From: Flavobacterium psychrophilum
GTDB taxonomy: Bacteria > Bacteroidota > Bacteroidia > Flavobacteriales > Flavobacteriaceae
Assembly (NCBI GenBank): GCA_020720185.1
Contig: DYPB01000008.1
Location: 1 to 38,601 of the forward strand
Reading direction: 5' to 3'
DNA length: 38,601 nt
Shown: positions 1 through 7,597 of the stretch, in pieces
Position numbering within the stretch: position 1 is the stretch's first letter
How the letters are laid out: every line of letters begins with the position of its first letter
Position numbers and translations under genes: made by a program
Notes under the pieces: model-generated
Seen by the model: the letters and a program-made list of their open reading frames with translations, nothing else
What the model was told of the DNA's origin: nothing
Database searches by the model: none

Positions 1-54
1 TTTATTGCATTTTGAGTTTTCATAACGAAGTCTAATGCGTAATTTGGGTTAAAA
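1..54 (+). repeat. 54-bp end of a small mobile element (copy 1)
   Basis: These bases are identical over all 54 positions to 33355-33408, where the same sequence forms the right end of a ~180-bp inverted-repeat element that splits a gene. Only this end lies inside the window, and the match may continue to the left. Read on the minus strand it is open and would encode NPNYALDFVMKTQNAIK. The neighbouring minus-strand membrane protein gene stops at a TAA inside this repeat. Confidence 0.85.
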
Positions 55-1755
55 TTTACTTTCGCTTGAATTTAATTTTTTACAATAAAAACCGTCTCTT
101 AAATTATTGCTTCGTTGTTGAGGAATTATAAAATAATATTTCTCAAAATACTCAAGTTGCCTATGGTTTATTGCGGGCAAATTAGCATTACCAGTACCCC
201 AAAAAAATGAATCATTCGTTGGAGAATTGTAGTATAGATTTCCTTTTTTAAGATTTTGAAACTCTGTTTTAAGATTAGAATTTTCGTTTGGAAAAATAAT
301 GTTTTCAAATTTAAAATTCTGATTATTTGAAATTAAATCATTGGTTGTTAGAATATTAAATTTTATTGGAAGAAATAAAACAAATGCTATTATAATATTT
401 GATCCATTCAAAAGAAGTAAAATAAAATTTTTATTGCTACAAAATATCAGAAAAATAAATAGGTCGAAAAATAATATAAAATGTATAAAAAAACGATATT
501 GAGGTGAGGTTAAAAACATTAAAAGCATTTGAATGATTAGAACAAAATATAATATCCAAAATTCTTTTTGGTTTTTGAATTTATAAATAAAAAAAGGCAA
601 AATAATTAATGTTAGAATTGTTAAAAAATCAAAAATTGAATCTATAACTGATAATGAAAACCATTGTTTAGCTATCTGAAAGTAACTCATAGCATCAAAT
701 TCTTGTTGAGTTAAAAAATAGGCGTATAATTTTGTATTATTATAGAAAAAAAATATCATATTTTCTGGAATTGTATGATAATATTGGCTTTTAAAAATTG
801 CGATAGGGTATAATGGATAGCCTGTAATTATTAAGTTCTTAATGATATATAAAGATAAAACTACAAATGAAAGTCCAATTATTGTAATAATATTTGGAAC
901 TAGTTTTTTAAAATTTTTAATAAATAAAACTATCGGAATTAAAACAATTGCTGCCGTTGTTGTTTTTATAAATAGAATAAAAAGCACTATAATTGTAATT
1001 ATTTTGAAACTTTCGATACTGGTTTCTTTATAATTTTCAATAAATAAATAAAATACAATGAAACTAAAAATATAAATAGGAATATCTGGTGATGGCGAAC
1101 TTATAAACCTGAAAAATAATAGATTAAAAATAGGAATTAGTCCAATAATTAAATTATTTGTATTAGCCTTTTTAAAGTATAAATCTAATTTTTGAATTGC
1201 AAATGAATTGCCAAGCAATAAGCAAAAACCGCTTAAATCGTTAAAATTTTCATATAAAAATGAAAAATTAAATGCACTTTGGCAAATATGCCAACCGCTA
1301 GTTTGTCCTAAATAAATATGCAAATTAACCAAACCTTTTACCAAACCATATTCGTTTAACCACTTTATAGTTTGTATATAATACGATTCATTATCAGGAA
1401 GATAGGGTGCTGTAGAACTTTGTGCAAGGATTAAAACTGAAATTATAGAAAAATATATTTTAAGTTTTTTTGAAAACTGCATAAATGTTGAAAAAAATAC
1501 TTGGTAATCAAATATAATTTTATTTTTGAATTTGTAAAATATATATATATTTAAAAAAAATAATAAAACATGAAATTCAATATTAATGCGTCCAAAAACT
1601 GCCCAAATTGTTGTTAATATTGTAACTAAAAACAATCCGAAAATTGTTTTTAAAATAAAATTTGACGCATTAATTTTTAGCAATTTATAAAATATAAAAC
1701 CAAAATTTTGAGTCGTAAATAAAATATAAATATATGATAATAAGATATATAGCAT
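49..1755 (-). CDS. Polytopic inner-membrane protein (LIC_10190-like, GT-C-type topology)
   Basis: The 568-residue product is hydrophobic almost throughout, with about ten or more predicted membrane segments from residue 1 to roughly 450. A polar tail of about 110 residues follows, containing WGTGNANLPAINHRQLEYF. The layout resembles large membrane glycosyltransferases of the GT-C class. It also resembles the flavobacterial proteins often labelled LIC_10190 family, which have no established function. An acidic DNE motif (near residue 120) lies in an early loop, where GT-C enzymes carry acidic residues; this is only suggestive. The start is ATG at 1755. The stop TAA lies at the junction with the 54-bp repeat, so the last residues may differ from the ancestral ending, although homologues as I remember them end close to the same point (DGFY-K). 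The call as a real gene is firm; the function is not. Confidence 0.75.
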   Translation of the reverse strand: MLYILLSYIYILFTTQNFGFIFYKLLKINASNFILKTIFGLFLVTILTTIWAVFGRINIEFHVLLFFLNIYIFYKFKNKIIFDYQVFFSTFMQFSKKLKIYFSIISVLILAQSSTAPYLPDNESYYIQTIKWLNEYGLVKGLVNLHIYLGQTSGWHICQSAFNFSFLYENFNDLSGFCLLLGNSFAIQKLDLYFKKANTNNLIIGLIPIFNLLFFRFISSPSPDIPIYIFSFIVFYLFIENYKETSIESFKIITIIVLFILFIKTTTAAIVLIPIVLFIKNFKKLVPNIITIIGLSFVVLSLYIIKNLIITGYPLYPIAIFKSQYYHTIPENMIFFFYNNTKLYAYFLTQQEFDAMSYFQIAKQWFSLSVIDSIFDFLTILTLIILPFFIYKFKNQKEFWILYFVLIIQMLLMFLTSPQYRFFIHFILFFDLFIFLIFCSNKNFILLLLNGSNIIIAFVLFLPIKFNILTTNDLISNNQNFKFENIIFPNENSNLKTEFQNLKKGNLYYNSPTNDSFFWGTGNANLPAINHRQLEYFEKYYFIIPQQRSNNLRDGFYCKKLNSSESKF

Positions 1756-1759
1756 AAAT

Positions 1760-1813
1760 AATTAAAAATTATGCCCCGAGTATTAGCGAACAGCGAAGCA
1801 ATTAAAAATTATG
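1760..1813. repeat. Two direct copies of a 14-mer in the intergenic spacer
   Basis: The 14-mer aattaaaaattatg occurs at 1760-1773 and again at 1800-1813, separated by a GC-richer stretch. Similar AT-rich word repeats occur at 4723-4753. Origin unknown. Confidence 0.6.
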
Positions 1814-1854
1814 AATTATTAGATGTTTTTTTAAATGATTTTTAATTCGCAATT

Positions 1855-2526
1855 TTAATTAATTCTTCCGTCAATCATTGTCAATTTTCTATCAGCCATA
1901 TTTGCAAGTTCCTCATTATGAGTTACAATTACAAAAGTTTGTCCCATTTCATCTCGAAGTTTAAAAAATAATTGATGTAAATTTTCTGCCGATGCGGTAT
2001 CTAAATTTCCAGATGGTTCATCTGCAAAAATAATGGCAGGTTTGTTAATTAATGCTCGTGCTACTGCAACTCGCTGTTGCTCTCCGCCCGAAAGTTCGTT
2101 GGGTTTGTGATTAATTCTATGAGAGAGTCCTAAATATTCTAATATTTTTTTTGCCTCAATTTCAGTTTCATTTTTTGATTTATTAGCAATAAAAGCAGGA
2201 ATACAAACATTTTCTAATGCTGTAAATTCGGGTAATAATTGATGAAATTGAAAAATAAACCCTAAATTTAGATTTCGAAATTTAGATAAATCTTTGTCGT
2301 TCATTTTTAAAATATCAATACCGTTTATTATAAGTTCAGTTTGATCTTCATTCGGTGAGGTTCCAGAGGCTTTATCCAATGTTCCTAAAATGTGCAATAA
2401 AGTAGTTTTCCCTGCTCCTGAAGCCCCTACAATTGAAACTATTTCAGATTTTTTTATGTGTAAATTAACACCTTTCAAAACTTGTAGATGACCGTAAAAT
2501 TTAGTAATATTTTTTGTTTGAATCAT
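1855..2526 (-). CDS. lolD: ABC transporter ATPase, LolD/MacB type
   Basis: This is the ATP-binding subunit of an ABC transporter that, in the LolCDE family, releases lipoproteins from the inner membrane to a periplasmic carrier. Visible motifs are Walker A GASGAGKT, the Q-loop ([19 protein letters not shown], typical of the LolD/MacB group), signature LSGGEQQR, Walker [14 protein letters not shown] and the switch histidine in VTHNEEL. The length of 223 aa is normal for the family. The ATG at 2526 (MIQTK) was chosen over an upstream TTG at 2562, because the upstream extension falls in a repeat-derived segment and the family starts at this point. No LolC/E-type permease lies next to it, so MacB-like or FtsE-like roles cannot be excluded by sequence alone. 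Confidence 0.88.
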   Translation of the reverse strand: MIQTKNITKFYGHLQVLKGVNLHIKKSEIVSIVGASGAGKTTLLHILGTLDKASGTSPNEDQTELIINGIDILKMNDKDLSKFRNLNLGFIFQFHQLLPEFTALENVCIPAFIANKSKNETEIEAKKILEYLGLSHRINHKPNELSGGEQQRVAVARALINKPAIIFADEPSGNLDTASAENLHQLFFKLRDEMGQTFVIVTHNEELANMADRKLTMIDGRIN

Positions 2527-2556
2527 TGTTTTTGGTGAATATTTATTTAAAGATGG

Positions 2557-2590
2557 TTCCAAAAATAGCTGTCAGTTAATTTTTAGTACC
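2557..2590. repeat. Partial relative of the 91-bp palindromic element
   Basis: These 34 bases match 12117-12150, the right part of the palindromic element, at 29 of 34 positions (shared core ttccaaaaata.ct.tcag). The inverted partner arm is not seen here. It looks like a decayed or half copy just upstream of lolD. Confidence 0.5.
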
Positions 2591-2710
2591 TCTCTTGATA
2601 CTATTTATATAAACATCATATATCAGTGAAATATAAAAAATATTCATTGAAAATTGGCGTCAAATTTGATTGTTAAATTTTCTTTGTATTTAAGATTTCT
2701 TCAATAATTA

Positions 2711-3112
2711 TCAATCATCTAAATCATTGTCTTCGTCGTCTTTTGACGAATATTTTTTATCTTTTTCAAATTCCTCATCATCCTCATCATCCTCATCGTC
2801 CTCATCGTCGTATTCATCTTCCTCTTCCTCTTCTTCTTCTTCTTCTTCAAGATTAATCCCTTTGACTACTTCCAATGGCACAATTATATCGTCATCTTCA
2901 TCGTAATTAATCATCCTGTCTGATAATTTAGTGCTGATTTTAACTAAATAAATTGTGTCTTCGGTACGAACTTCAACAGCCTCAATAGTTTCGTCTTTAT
3001 GATTTTTAAATCGGATAATATTAGGTTCGTCATATCCTTCTGGAAATTTCTCAACTAATAAGTTTAAGATTTCATTGGTTAGTTTTCCATAATCAACAAT
3101 AACTCTTTTCAT
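2711..3112 (-). CDS. Small acidic protein with Glu/Asp-rich tail
   Basis: This conserved-looking 133-aa protein has unknown function. The first ~85 residues are a normal mixed sequence (MKRVIVDYGKLTNEILNLL...). From about residue 90 it becomes almost purely Glu/Asp, encoded by imperfect runs of trinucleotides, and it ends in a Lys/Asp-rich stretch. No membrane segment, signal peptide or catalytic motif is visible. The ATG at 3112 was chosen over an upstream TTG at 3139, because flavobacterial relatives, as I recall them, begin MKRV-V-. The gene lies 39 bp downstream of the DHS-like gene on the same strand, so the two are probably co-transcribed. An acidic tail could bind metal, basic proteins or nucleic-acid-binding partners; that is speculation. 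Confidence 0.75.
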   Translation of the reverse strand: MKRVIVDYGKLTNEILNLLVEKFPEGYDEPNIIRFKNHKDETIEAVEVRTEDTIYLVKISTKLSDRMINYDEDDDIIVPLEVVKGINLEEEEEEEEEEDEYDDEDDEDDEDDEEFEKDKKYSSKDDEDNDLDD

Positions 3113-3151
3113 AGATAATTTAGTTTTATATAGGGGCAAAAATAAAATATT

Positions 3152-4123
3152 TTATTGATTTAACAAATATGCAAAAATTAATGGAGCAACTATTGTAGCG
3201 TCAGATTCAATGATGAATTTTGGAGTGTCAATATCTAATTTTCCCCAAGTTATTTTTTCGTTTGGAACTGCACCAGAATAAGATCCATAACTGGTTGTTG
3301 AGTCGGAAATTTGACAAAAATAACTCCAAAACGGAATATCGTGCATTTCCATATCTTGATACAACATTGGCACGACACAAATAGGGAAATCACCAGCAAT
3401 ACCGCCACCAATTTGGAAAAAACCAACGCCTTTTCCACCACTATTTTTTGGATACCAGTCCGAAAGCCACATCATATATTCGATGCCGCTTTTCATTGTA
3501 GTTGGTTTAAATGTTCCTTTGATGCAATACGATGCAAAAATATTTCCCATCGTGCTATCTTCCCAACCTGGTACTACTATTGGCAAGTTCTTTTCTGCGG
3601 CAGCCACCATCCAAGAATCCTTTGGGTCAATCTCATAATATTGCTTTAAAACACCTGAATTAATCATTTGATACATAAATTCGTGCGGAAAATACCGTTC
3701 GCCTTTACTATCAGCATTATGCCAAATGTCATATAAATGGGATTGCAATCTTCTAAAAGCTTCCTCTTCTGGTATACAAGTATCTGTAACCCTATTGTAA
3801 TGATTATCAAGCAAATCCCTTTCTTCCTGCGGACTTAAATCCCTATAATTAGGAACTCTTTTATAAGAATTATGAGCCACAAGGTTCATAATATCCTCCT
3901 CTAAATTTGCCCCTGTACAGGATATAATATGAACTTTGTCCTGTCGAATCATCTCTGCCAATGATTTTCCAAGTTCCGCCGTACTCATTGCCCCACCAAG
4001 GGTAATCATCATTTTGCCATCATCCAGCAAATGTTGTTCATAACCTTTTGCCGCATCAACAAGAGCTGCTGCATTAAAATGCAAATAATTTTTTTCAATA
4101 AATTGTGATATTGGTCCTTTCAT
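3152..4123 (-). CDS. Deoxyhypusine-synthase-like protein lacking the catalytic lysine
   Basis: The 323-aa protein is of the deoxyhypusine synthase (DHS) superfamily, NAD-dependent enzymes that transfer an aminobutyl group from spermidine. The family is recognised from TGANLEED (residues 70-77, the NAD-binding segment), GGGIAGDF (239-246), the SGAVPNEKITWGKL block (283-296) and the C-terminal SDATIVAPLI (307-316). Each lines up with the human enzyme. Human Lys329, which forms the imine with the aminobutyl group, sits in GGGVVKHH. The matching position here is Gly244, in GGGIAGDF. Bacteria have no eIF5A substrate, and some bacterial relatives make homospermidine. Arginine decarboxylase lies upstream on the same strand, which points to polyamine chemistry, but loss of the lysine means the reaction should not be assumed. 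Confidence 0.9.
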   Translation of the reverse strand: MKGPISQFIEKNYLHFNAAALVDAAKGYEQHLLDDGKMMITLGGAMSTAELGKSLAEMIRQDKVHIISCTGANLEEDIMNLVAHNSYKRVPNYRDLSPQEERDLLDNHYNRVTDTCIPEEEAFRRLQSHLYDIWHNADSKGERYFPHEFMYQMINSGVLKQYYEIDPKDSWMVAAAEKNLPIVVPGWEDSTMGNIFASYCIKGTFKPTTMKSGIEYMMWLSDWYPKNSGGKGVGFFQIGGGIAGDFPICVVPMLYQDMEMHDIPFWSYFCQISDSTTSYGSYSGAVPNEKITWGKLDIDTPKFIIESDATIVAPLIFAYLLNQ

Positions 4124-4131
4124 TTTTTAAG

Positions 4132-4160
4132 GTTTATAAGGTTTATGAGTTTATAAGTTT
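4132..4160. repeat. Short tandem repeat of a GTTTATAAG-like 9-mer
   Basis: About three imperfect tandem copies of gtttataag/gtttatgag lie immediately upstream of the DHS-like gene and cover its likely ribosome-binding region. Confidence 0.6.
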
Positions 4161-4164
4161 ATTA

Positions 4165-4542
4165 TTAATTATGATTTGTATTTTTATATACTTTGTTTTT
4201 ATTAATAGAAAACTGTACTATAATAACAGCTAATAATAACATTCCTGCAATAAATCCAAATAGAAACATAGCCACTGCACCCGTTGCACATTTATTTCCA
4301 GCTGCCGAAATACCTCGAATTGCTAATATAAAACTTACAAATGTTAAAAAAAATTCTAATAAAATATTGAAAATAGAAAAGAGAATAAAACTCGTTTTCC
4401 GTTTTCTTTTTAGCACTTTATAACCAATTAAAATCTGTAATATGTTGGTATAAACAAAAGTAATATTGCATAAATTATTATCATTTTGATTCGAAATATA
4501 TTTTTTTATTTTTACAAAACTGATATTATCGGAATTTAACAA
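4165..4542 (-). CDS. Small membrane protein, two transmembrane segments
   Basis: This is an unrecognised product of up to 125 aa. Two hydrophobic helices are clear: one around SFILFSIFNILLEFFLTF and one around GAVAMFLFGFIAGMLLLAV, separated by a short loop with one cysteine (GNKCATG). A basic stretch (KRKRK) precedes the first helix, as expected for a cytoplasmic side. The reading frame has no ATG before the second helix. The longest version starts at TTG 4542; a GTG just before the KRKRK stretch is an alternative. The start is therefore uncertain and the 5' end could be decayed. It sits 41 bp upstream of the DHS-like gene on the same strand. Confidence 0.5.
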   Translation of the reverse strand: MLNSDNISFVKIKKYISNQNDNNLCNITFVYTNILQILIGYKVLKRKRKTSFILFSIFNILLEFFLTFVSFILAIRGISAAGNKCATGAVAMFLFGFIAGMLLLAVIIVQFSINKNKVYKNTNHN

Positions 4543-4582
4543 CTTTTTCTACCTTTATAAATATTCAATAACCTTTATCTTT

Positions 4583-4661
4583 TAGCCCTGATGGAAGTGG
4601 AAATCCTTTTCTTTTTTTCTTTAAAAAAGAAAAGATTGAAACGCACAGCAGGAAAATGCTT
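4583..4661 (+). ncRNA. Structured intergenic element resembling the Flavo-1 RNA motif
   Basis: The element begins AGCCCTGATGGAAGTGG, then AATCC. A perfect 12-bp stem follows (4606-4617 with 4623-4634, loop of 5), then GATTGAAACGCACAGCAGG. Many flavobacterial spacers carry sequences of the form AGCCCCGAT-GAAGCGG-ATCC-stem-GAT-GCAGCGGATAGCGGG. Here the outer CCTG/CAGG pair replaces the more usual CCCG/CGGG, a compensatory change that supports pairing. I connect it with the Flavo-1 RNA from memory, without a covariance-model search. Both flanking genes are on the minus strand, so it is not obviously the leader of either. Function unknown. Confidence 0.5.
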
Positions 4662-4685
4662 TGTAAATTTGCCTATTGTGTTGCT

Positions 4686-4704
4686 TCCCGAAATGAATTC
4701 GGGA
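4686..4704. repeat. Small inverted repeat tcccgaa/ttcggga
   Basis: A 7-bp perfect stem with a 5-base loop sits in the GC-richer part of the spacer between the Flavo-1-like element and the end of the arginine decarboxylase gene. With no T-run on either side, it does not look like a strong intrinsic terminator. Confidence 0.45.
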
Positions 4705-4722
4705 CAAGCCAAATTATTCTTT

Positions 4723-4753
4723 ATTCGTAATTCGTAATTTTTAATTCGTAATT
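4723..4753. repeat. AT-rich word repeat (ATTCGTAATT x3)
   Basis: Three near-copies of attcgtaatt run up to and across the stop codon of the arginine decarboxylase gene. Such arrays are common flavobacterial spacer sequence; function unknown. Confidence 0.6.
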
Positions 4754-6146
4754 ATTTATACCCCAATATATTAAGCACTTGTTCGGCGGTTTGTTGTTCC
4801 GAGAAAACTTCGGTTGCCAAGATGCCGTTTTGGTCTCGGTCTATCAAAATGTGTTTTGGTTGCGGGATCAGGCAGTGGTGCAAGCCGCCATAGCCGCCAA
4901 TGGTTTCTTGATAGGCTCCTGTATTGAAAAATCCAATGTATAATGGTTTTTCTTTGTTGTATCTTGGCAGGTATATGGCATTCATATTTTGTTCTGAGTT
5001 GTAATAATCGTCTGAATCACAAGTCATTCCGCCTAATAAAACTCGTTCGTAGGTGTCGTTCCAGCGGTTGATTGCCAGCATAATAAACCGTTTGTTGATT
5101 GCCCAAGTATCTGGTAGGGTAGTGATAAACGAGCTGTCTATCATATTCCAGGCTTCTCGGTCATTTTGTTGTTTTTGGTACAAAATTTGGTAAATCGCTC
5201 CACCGCTTTCTCCAACGGTAAAGGAGCCAAATTCGGTGAAAATATTGGGTACATCAACCTCGGCTTCGTCACAGGCAATCTTGATTTGATTGATGATTTC
5301 GTCAATCATATATTGATAATCGTATTCAAAAGCTAATGAATTTTTTATAGGAAATCCACCGCCAATATTGAGACCATCGAGTGTTGGACATTCTCTTTTG
5401 AGGGCAATATATACTTTGATACATTTTACTAATTCGTTCCAATAATAGGCATTGTCGTTGATGCCGGTGTTGATAAAAAAGTGGAGCATTTTGAGCTCTA
5501 ATTTATCGTTTTCTTGTATTTGTTTTTTGTAAAATTGTACTATATTTTTATATCCAATGCCTAATCGAGAGGTATAGAATTCAAATTTTGGCTCTTCTTC
5601 GGCGGCTATTCTAATTCCAATTTTGAATTTTCCTTTAATTTCGGCTTGCAAAAGGTCTAATTCTTCGAAATTATCAATAATTGGAATGGTGTTTTTGTGT
5701 CCATTATTAATTACTCGAGCAATGTTTTCAATGTATTGATCTCTTTTAAAACCGTTACAAATTATGTAGGTACTTTTGTCTATTTTGCCATTTGCTAATA
5801 AATTTTCAACAATATTAATATCATAAGCCGACGAGGTTTCAATATGAATATTATTTTTAAAAGCTTCGTTCATAATGTATTCAAAATGAGAACTTTTAGT
5901 GCAATAACAATAAAAATATTTACCTTCATATTTGTTTTTTTCCATAGCTTCTCTAAACCAGCCTTTTGCTCTACTGATATTGGCAGAAATCTGTGGTAAA
6001 TAAGTAAATTTTAAAGGAGTTCCATATTGTTCCACCAATTTCATTAAGTCAATATTATGAAACAGCAAGTGGTCTTTATTGAGTGTGAATTCATCTTGCG
6101 GAAAATAATAGGTTTGGTTTATGAGGTCGAAATATTTGGTATTCAT
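4752..6146 (-). CDS. speA: Biosynthetic arginine decarboxylase, short Bacteroidetes form (PLP fold III)
   Basis: This cytoplasmic PLP enzyme is predicted to decarboxylate arginine to agmatine, the first step of polyamine synthesis. Visible features are the PLP-lysine region YFYCYCTKSSHF (about residues 77-88), the glycine-rich phosphate-binding segment GLNIGGGFPI (about 254-263), the ESGGA segment, and the C-terminal active-site block GGMTCDSDDYY, whose cysteine is the partner-subunit catalytic residue in this fold. At 464 aa it is much shorter than the ~630-660 aa E. coli SpeA and matches the compact form usual in Bacteroidetes. The 3' half is noticeably richer in G and C than its neighbours. 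ATG at 6146 is the natural start. Diaminopimelate or ornithine decarboxylase of the same fold are alternatives, but CDSDDYY and the location upstream of a DHS-like gene favour arginine. Confidence 0.85.
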   Translation of the reverse strand: MNTKYFDLINQTYYFPQDEFTLNKDHLLFHNIDLMKLVEQYGTPLKFTYLPQISANISRAKGWFREAMEKNKYEGKYFYCYCTKSSHFEYIMNEAFKNNIHIETSSAYDINIVENLLANGKIDKSTYIICNGFKRDQYIENIARVINNGHKNTIPIIDNFEELDLLQAEIKGKFKIGIRIAAEEEPKFEFYTSRLGIGYKNIVQFYKKQIQENDKLELKMLHFFINTGINDNAYYWNELVKCIKVYIALKRECPTLDGLNIGGGFPIKNSLAFEYDYQYMIDEIINQIKIACDEAEVDVPNIFTEFGSFTVGESGGAIYQILYQKQQNDREAWNMIDSSFITTLPDTWAINKRFIMLAINRWNDTYERVLLGGMTCDSDDYYNSEQNMNAIYLPRYNKEKPLYIGFFNTGAYQETIGGYGGLHHCLIPQPKHILIDRDQNGILATEVFSEQQTAEQVLNILGYK

Positions 6147-6205
6147 TTTATTATTTGGTAGTTATGTTTTTAAATTTGATTTTATTCTTTGTATAAATCA
6201 AATTT

Positions 6206-6373
6206 TCAAACCCTAATGTTGGCATATATAATAGGTAATTTTTTTTGATAGGAGTTAGAAAACAAAAAATCATCAAAATTTGAACCAATTTTTATTATAA
6301 AAATACCGTTAGATGTCTTTATAACAAAATGATTGAAGGTGTTGTGAGAATTGAGGTTTTTTGCTTTTTTCAT
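6206..6373 (-). CDS. Candidate 55-aa leader ORF upstream of the arginine decarboxylase gene
   Basis: This unrecognised reading frame (MKKAKNLNSHNTFNHF...) begins at ATG 6373, only six bases after a good -7 box. It ends 59 bp before the speA start, so any transcript would be nearly leaderless. It may be a chance ORF in AT-rich DNA; nothing in its sequence points to a function. It is listed because it fills most of the 226-base leader. Confidence 0.25.
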   Translation of the reverse strand: MKKAKNLNSHNTFNHFVIKTSNGIFIIKIGSNFDDFLFSNSYQKKLPIIYANIRV

Positions 6374-6378
6374 TAGTA

Positions 6379-6386
6379 CAAAAGTA
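6379..6386 (-). promoter_or_regulatory. Promoter -7 box (TACTTTTG) for speA
   Basis: On the minus strand this is TACTTTTG, matching TAnnTTTG, with a TTTG 24 bases further upstream (slightly longer than the ideal 19-20). Transcription would start near 6372, giving speA a leader of roughly 225 bases. Confidence 0.5.
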
Positions 6387-6428
6387 AAAAAAATATAATT
6401 AGTAAGTATGCAAATTAATAATATTTTT

Positions 6429-7496
6429 TTAATTTTTATAATCGTCAAATGCCATCTCAATTATTTCATTTTCAACTATTTGATTTGTTTTACATTTTCC
6501 AATTCCATCTAACAAAGCAAATTGAACTTTTCCGTATTCATTTTTTTTGTCGTGAATTAATAAATTGACGATTGAATCAATATCATTTTTATCAAAATTA
6601 ATCTTTTCATAAATATAATTTATGGTTTGTTTGATTTTTTGATATTCTGCTTCAGAAAGTAAGTTTTTTTGCATCGAAATATGACTTTCTAAAATCATTC
6701 CAACCGCAATAGCCTCACCGTGCAAAAGTGTTGTGCGATCTTGATTTTCAATAAAATAACTTTCAATAGCGTGTCCCAATGTATGTCCAAAATTCAAGGC
6801 TTTTCTAATTCCATTTTCGGTTGGATCTTGAGTAACAATATCATTTTTTATAATAATTGATTCATAAATAAGTTCATCAAAATCGGCAAAGTCTATTTTG
6901 GATAAGTCAAGAAATTTTTTCCAATAATTAGCATCTGCAATAAGTCCGTGTTTGAGCATCTCTGCCAATCCAGATTTCATTTGATTTTGAGGTAAAGTTT
7001 GTAAAAACAGACTATCAATTATAACCATTTTTGGGTTATTAATAGTGCCGATTTGGTTTTTCAGATTACCTAAATCCACACCGTTTTTGCCTCCAATTGA
7101 TGCGTCAACCATTGATAATAAAGTAGTTGGAATGTTTATAAAATCTATTCCTCGTTTATAAGTAGATGCTACAAATCCACCCAAATCAGTTATAACCCCT
7201 CCTCCAAGATTGATAATCAATGATTTTCTATCAGCTCCTAATTCTACTAAAACATTCCAAATTTGAATGCAAGTATCAATATTTTTATTGATTTCGCCAG
7301 CTTCAAATTCAATTATTTCAATCGTTAAATTGGTTTCTAATTGTGGTAAAAAATGATTCAAGCAATGTTCATTCGTATTGCTATCAACAATGATAAAAAT
7401 GCTTGAGTATTTAATGGTTTTTAAATGATTATTTAATTCTAAATAACAATTTTCATTGAAAAAGATGTTGTAATTATTTGCTTTTATCTGTTGCAT
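6429..7496 (-). CDS. aroB: 3-dehydroquinate synthase
   Basis: AroB converts DAHP to 3-dehydroquinate, the second step of the shikimate pathway, using NAD and a divalent metal. Clear motifs are the NAD-binding GGGVITDLGGFVASTYKRGI segment, IPTTLLSMVDASIGGKNGVD, the metal-binding glutamate in SGLAEMLKHGLI and the two metal histidines in NFGHTLGHAIE and LLHGEAIAVGM. The length of 355 aa is normal. The start is ATG 7496. The stop lies about 280 bp before speA, and a promoter sits in between, so aroB is probably not strictly in the speA operon. Confidence 0.96.
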   Translation of the reverse strand: MQQIKANNYNIFFNENCYLELNNHLKTIKYSSIFIIVDSNTNEHCLNHFLPQLETNLTIEIIEFEAGEINKNIDTCIQIWNVLVELGADRKSLIINLGGGVITDLGGFVASTYKRGIDFINIPTTLLSMVDASIGGKNGVDLGNLKNQIGTINNPKMVIIDSLFLQTLPQNQMKSGLAEMLKHGLIADANYWKKFLDLSKIDFADFDELIYESIIIKNDIVTQDPTENGIRKALNFGHTLGHAIESYFIENQDRTTLLHGEAIAVGMILESHISMQKNLLSEAEYQKIKQTINYIYEKINFDKNDIDSIVNLLIHDKKNEYGKVQFALLDGIGKCKTNQIVENEIIEMAFDDYKN

Positions 7497-7597
7497 AGTT
7501 GTATTGATAATTGTTGCAAATTAAACTCTTTTTTACTTATCATTAAAAATAATCAAAAAAAATAATATTCATTTTTTTAGCAAAAAAATAAACTTAA

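Noticed and set aside
3250..3649. ORFs on both strands inside the DHS-like gene
   Set aside because: They are frame shadows; the DHS-like frame contains all family motifs across the same bases.
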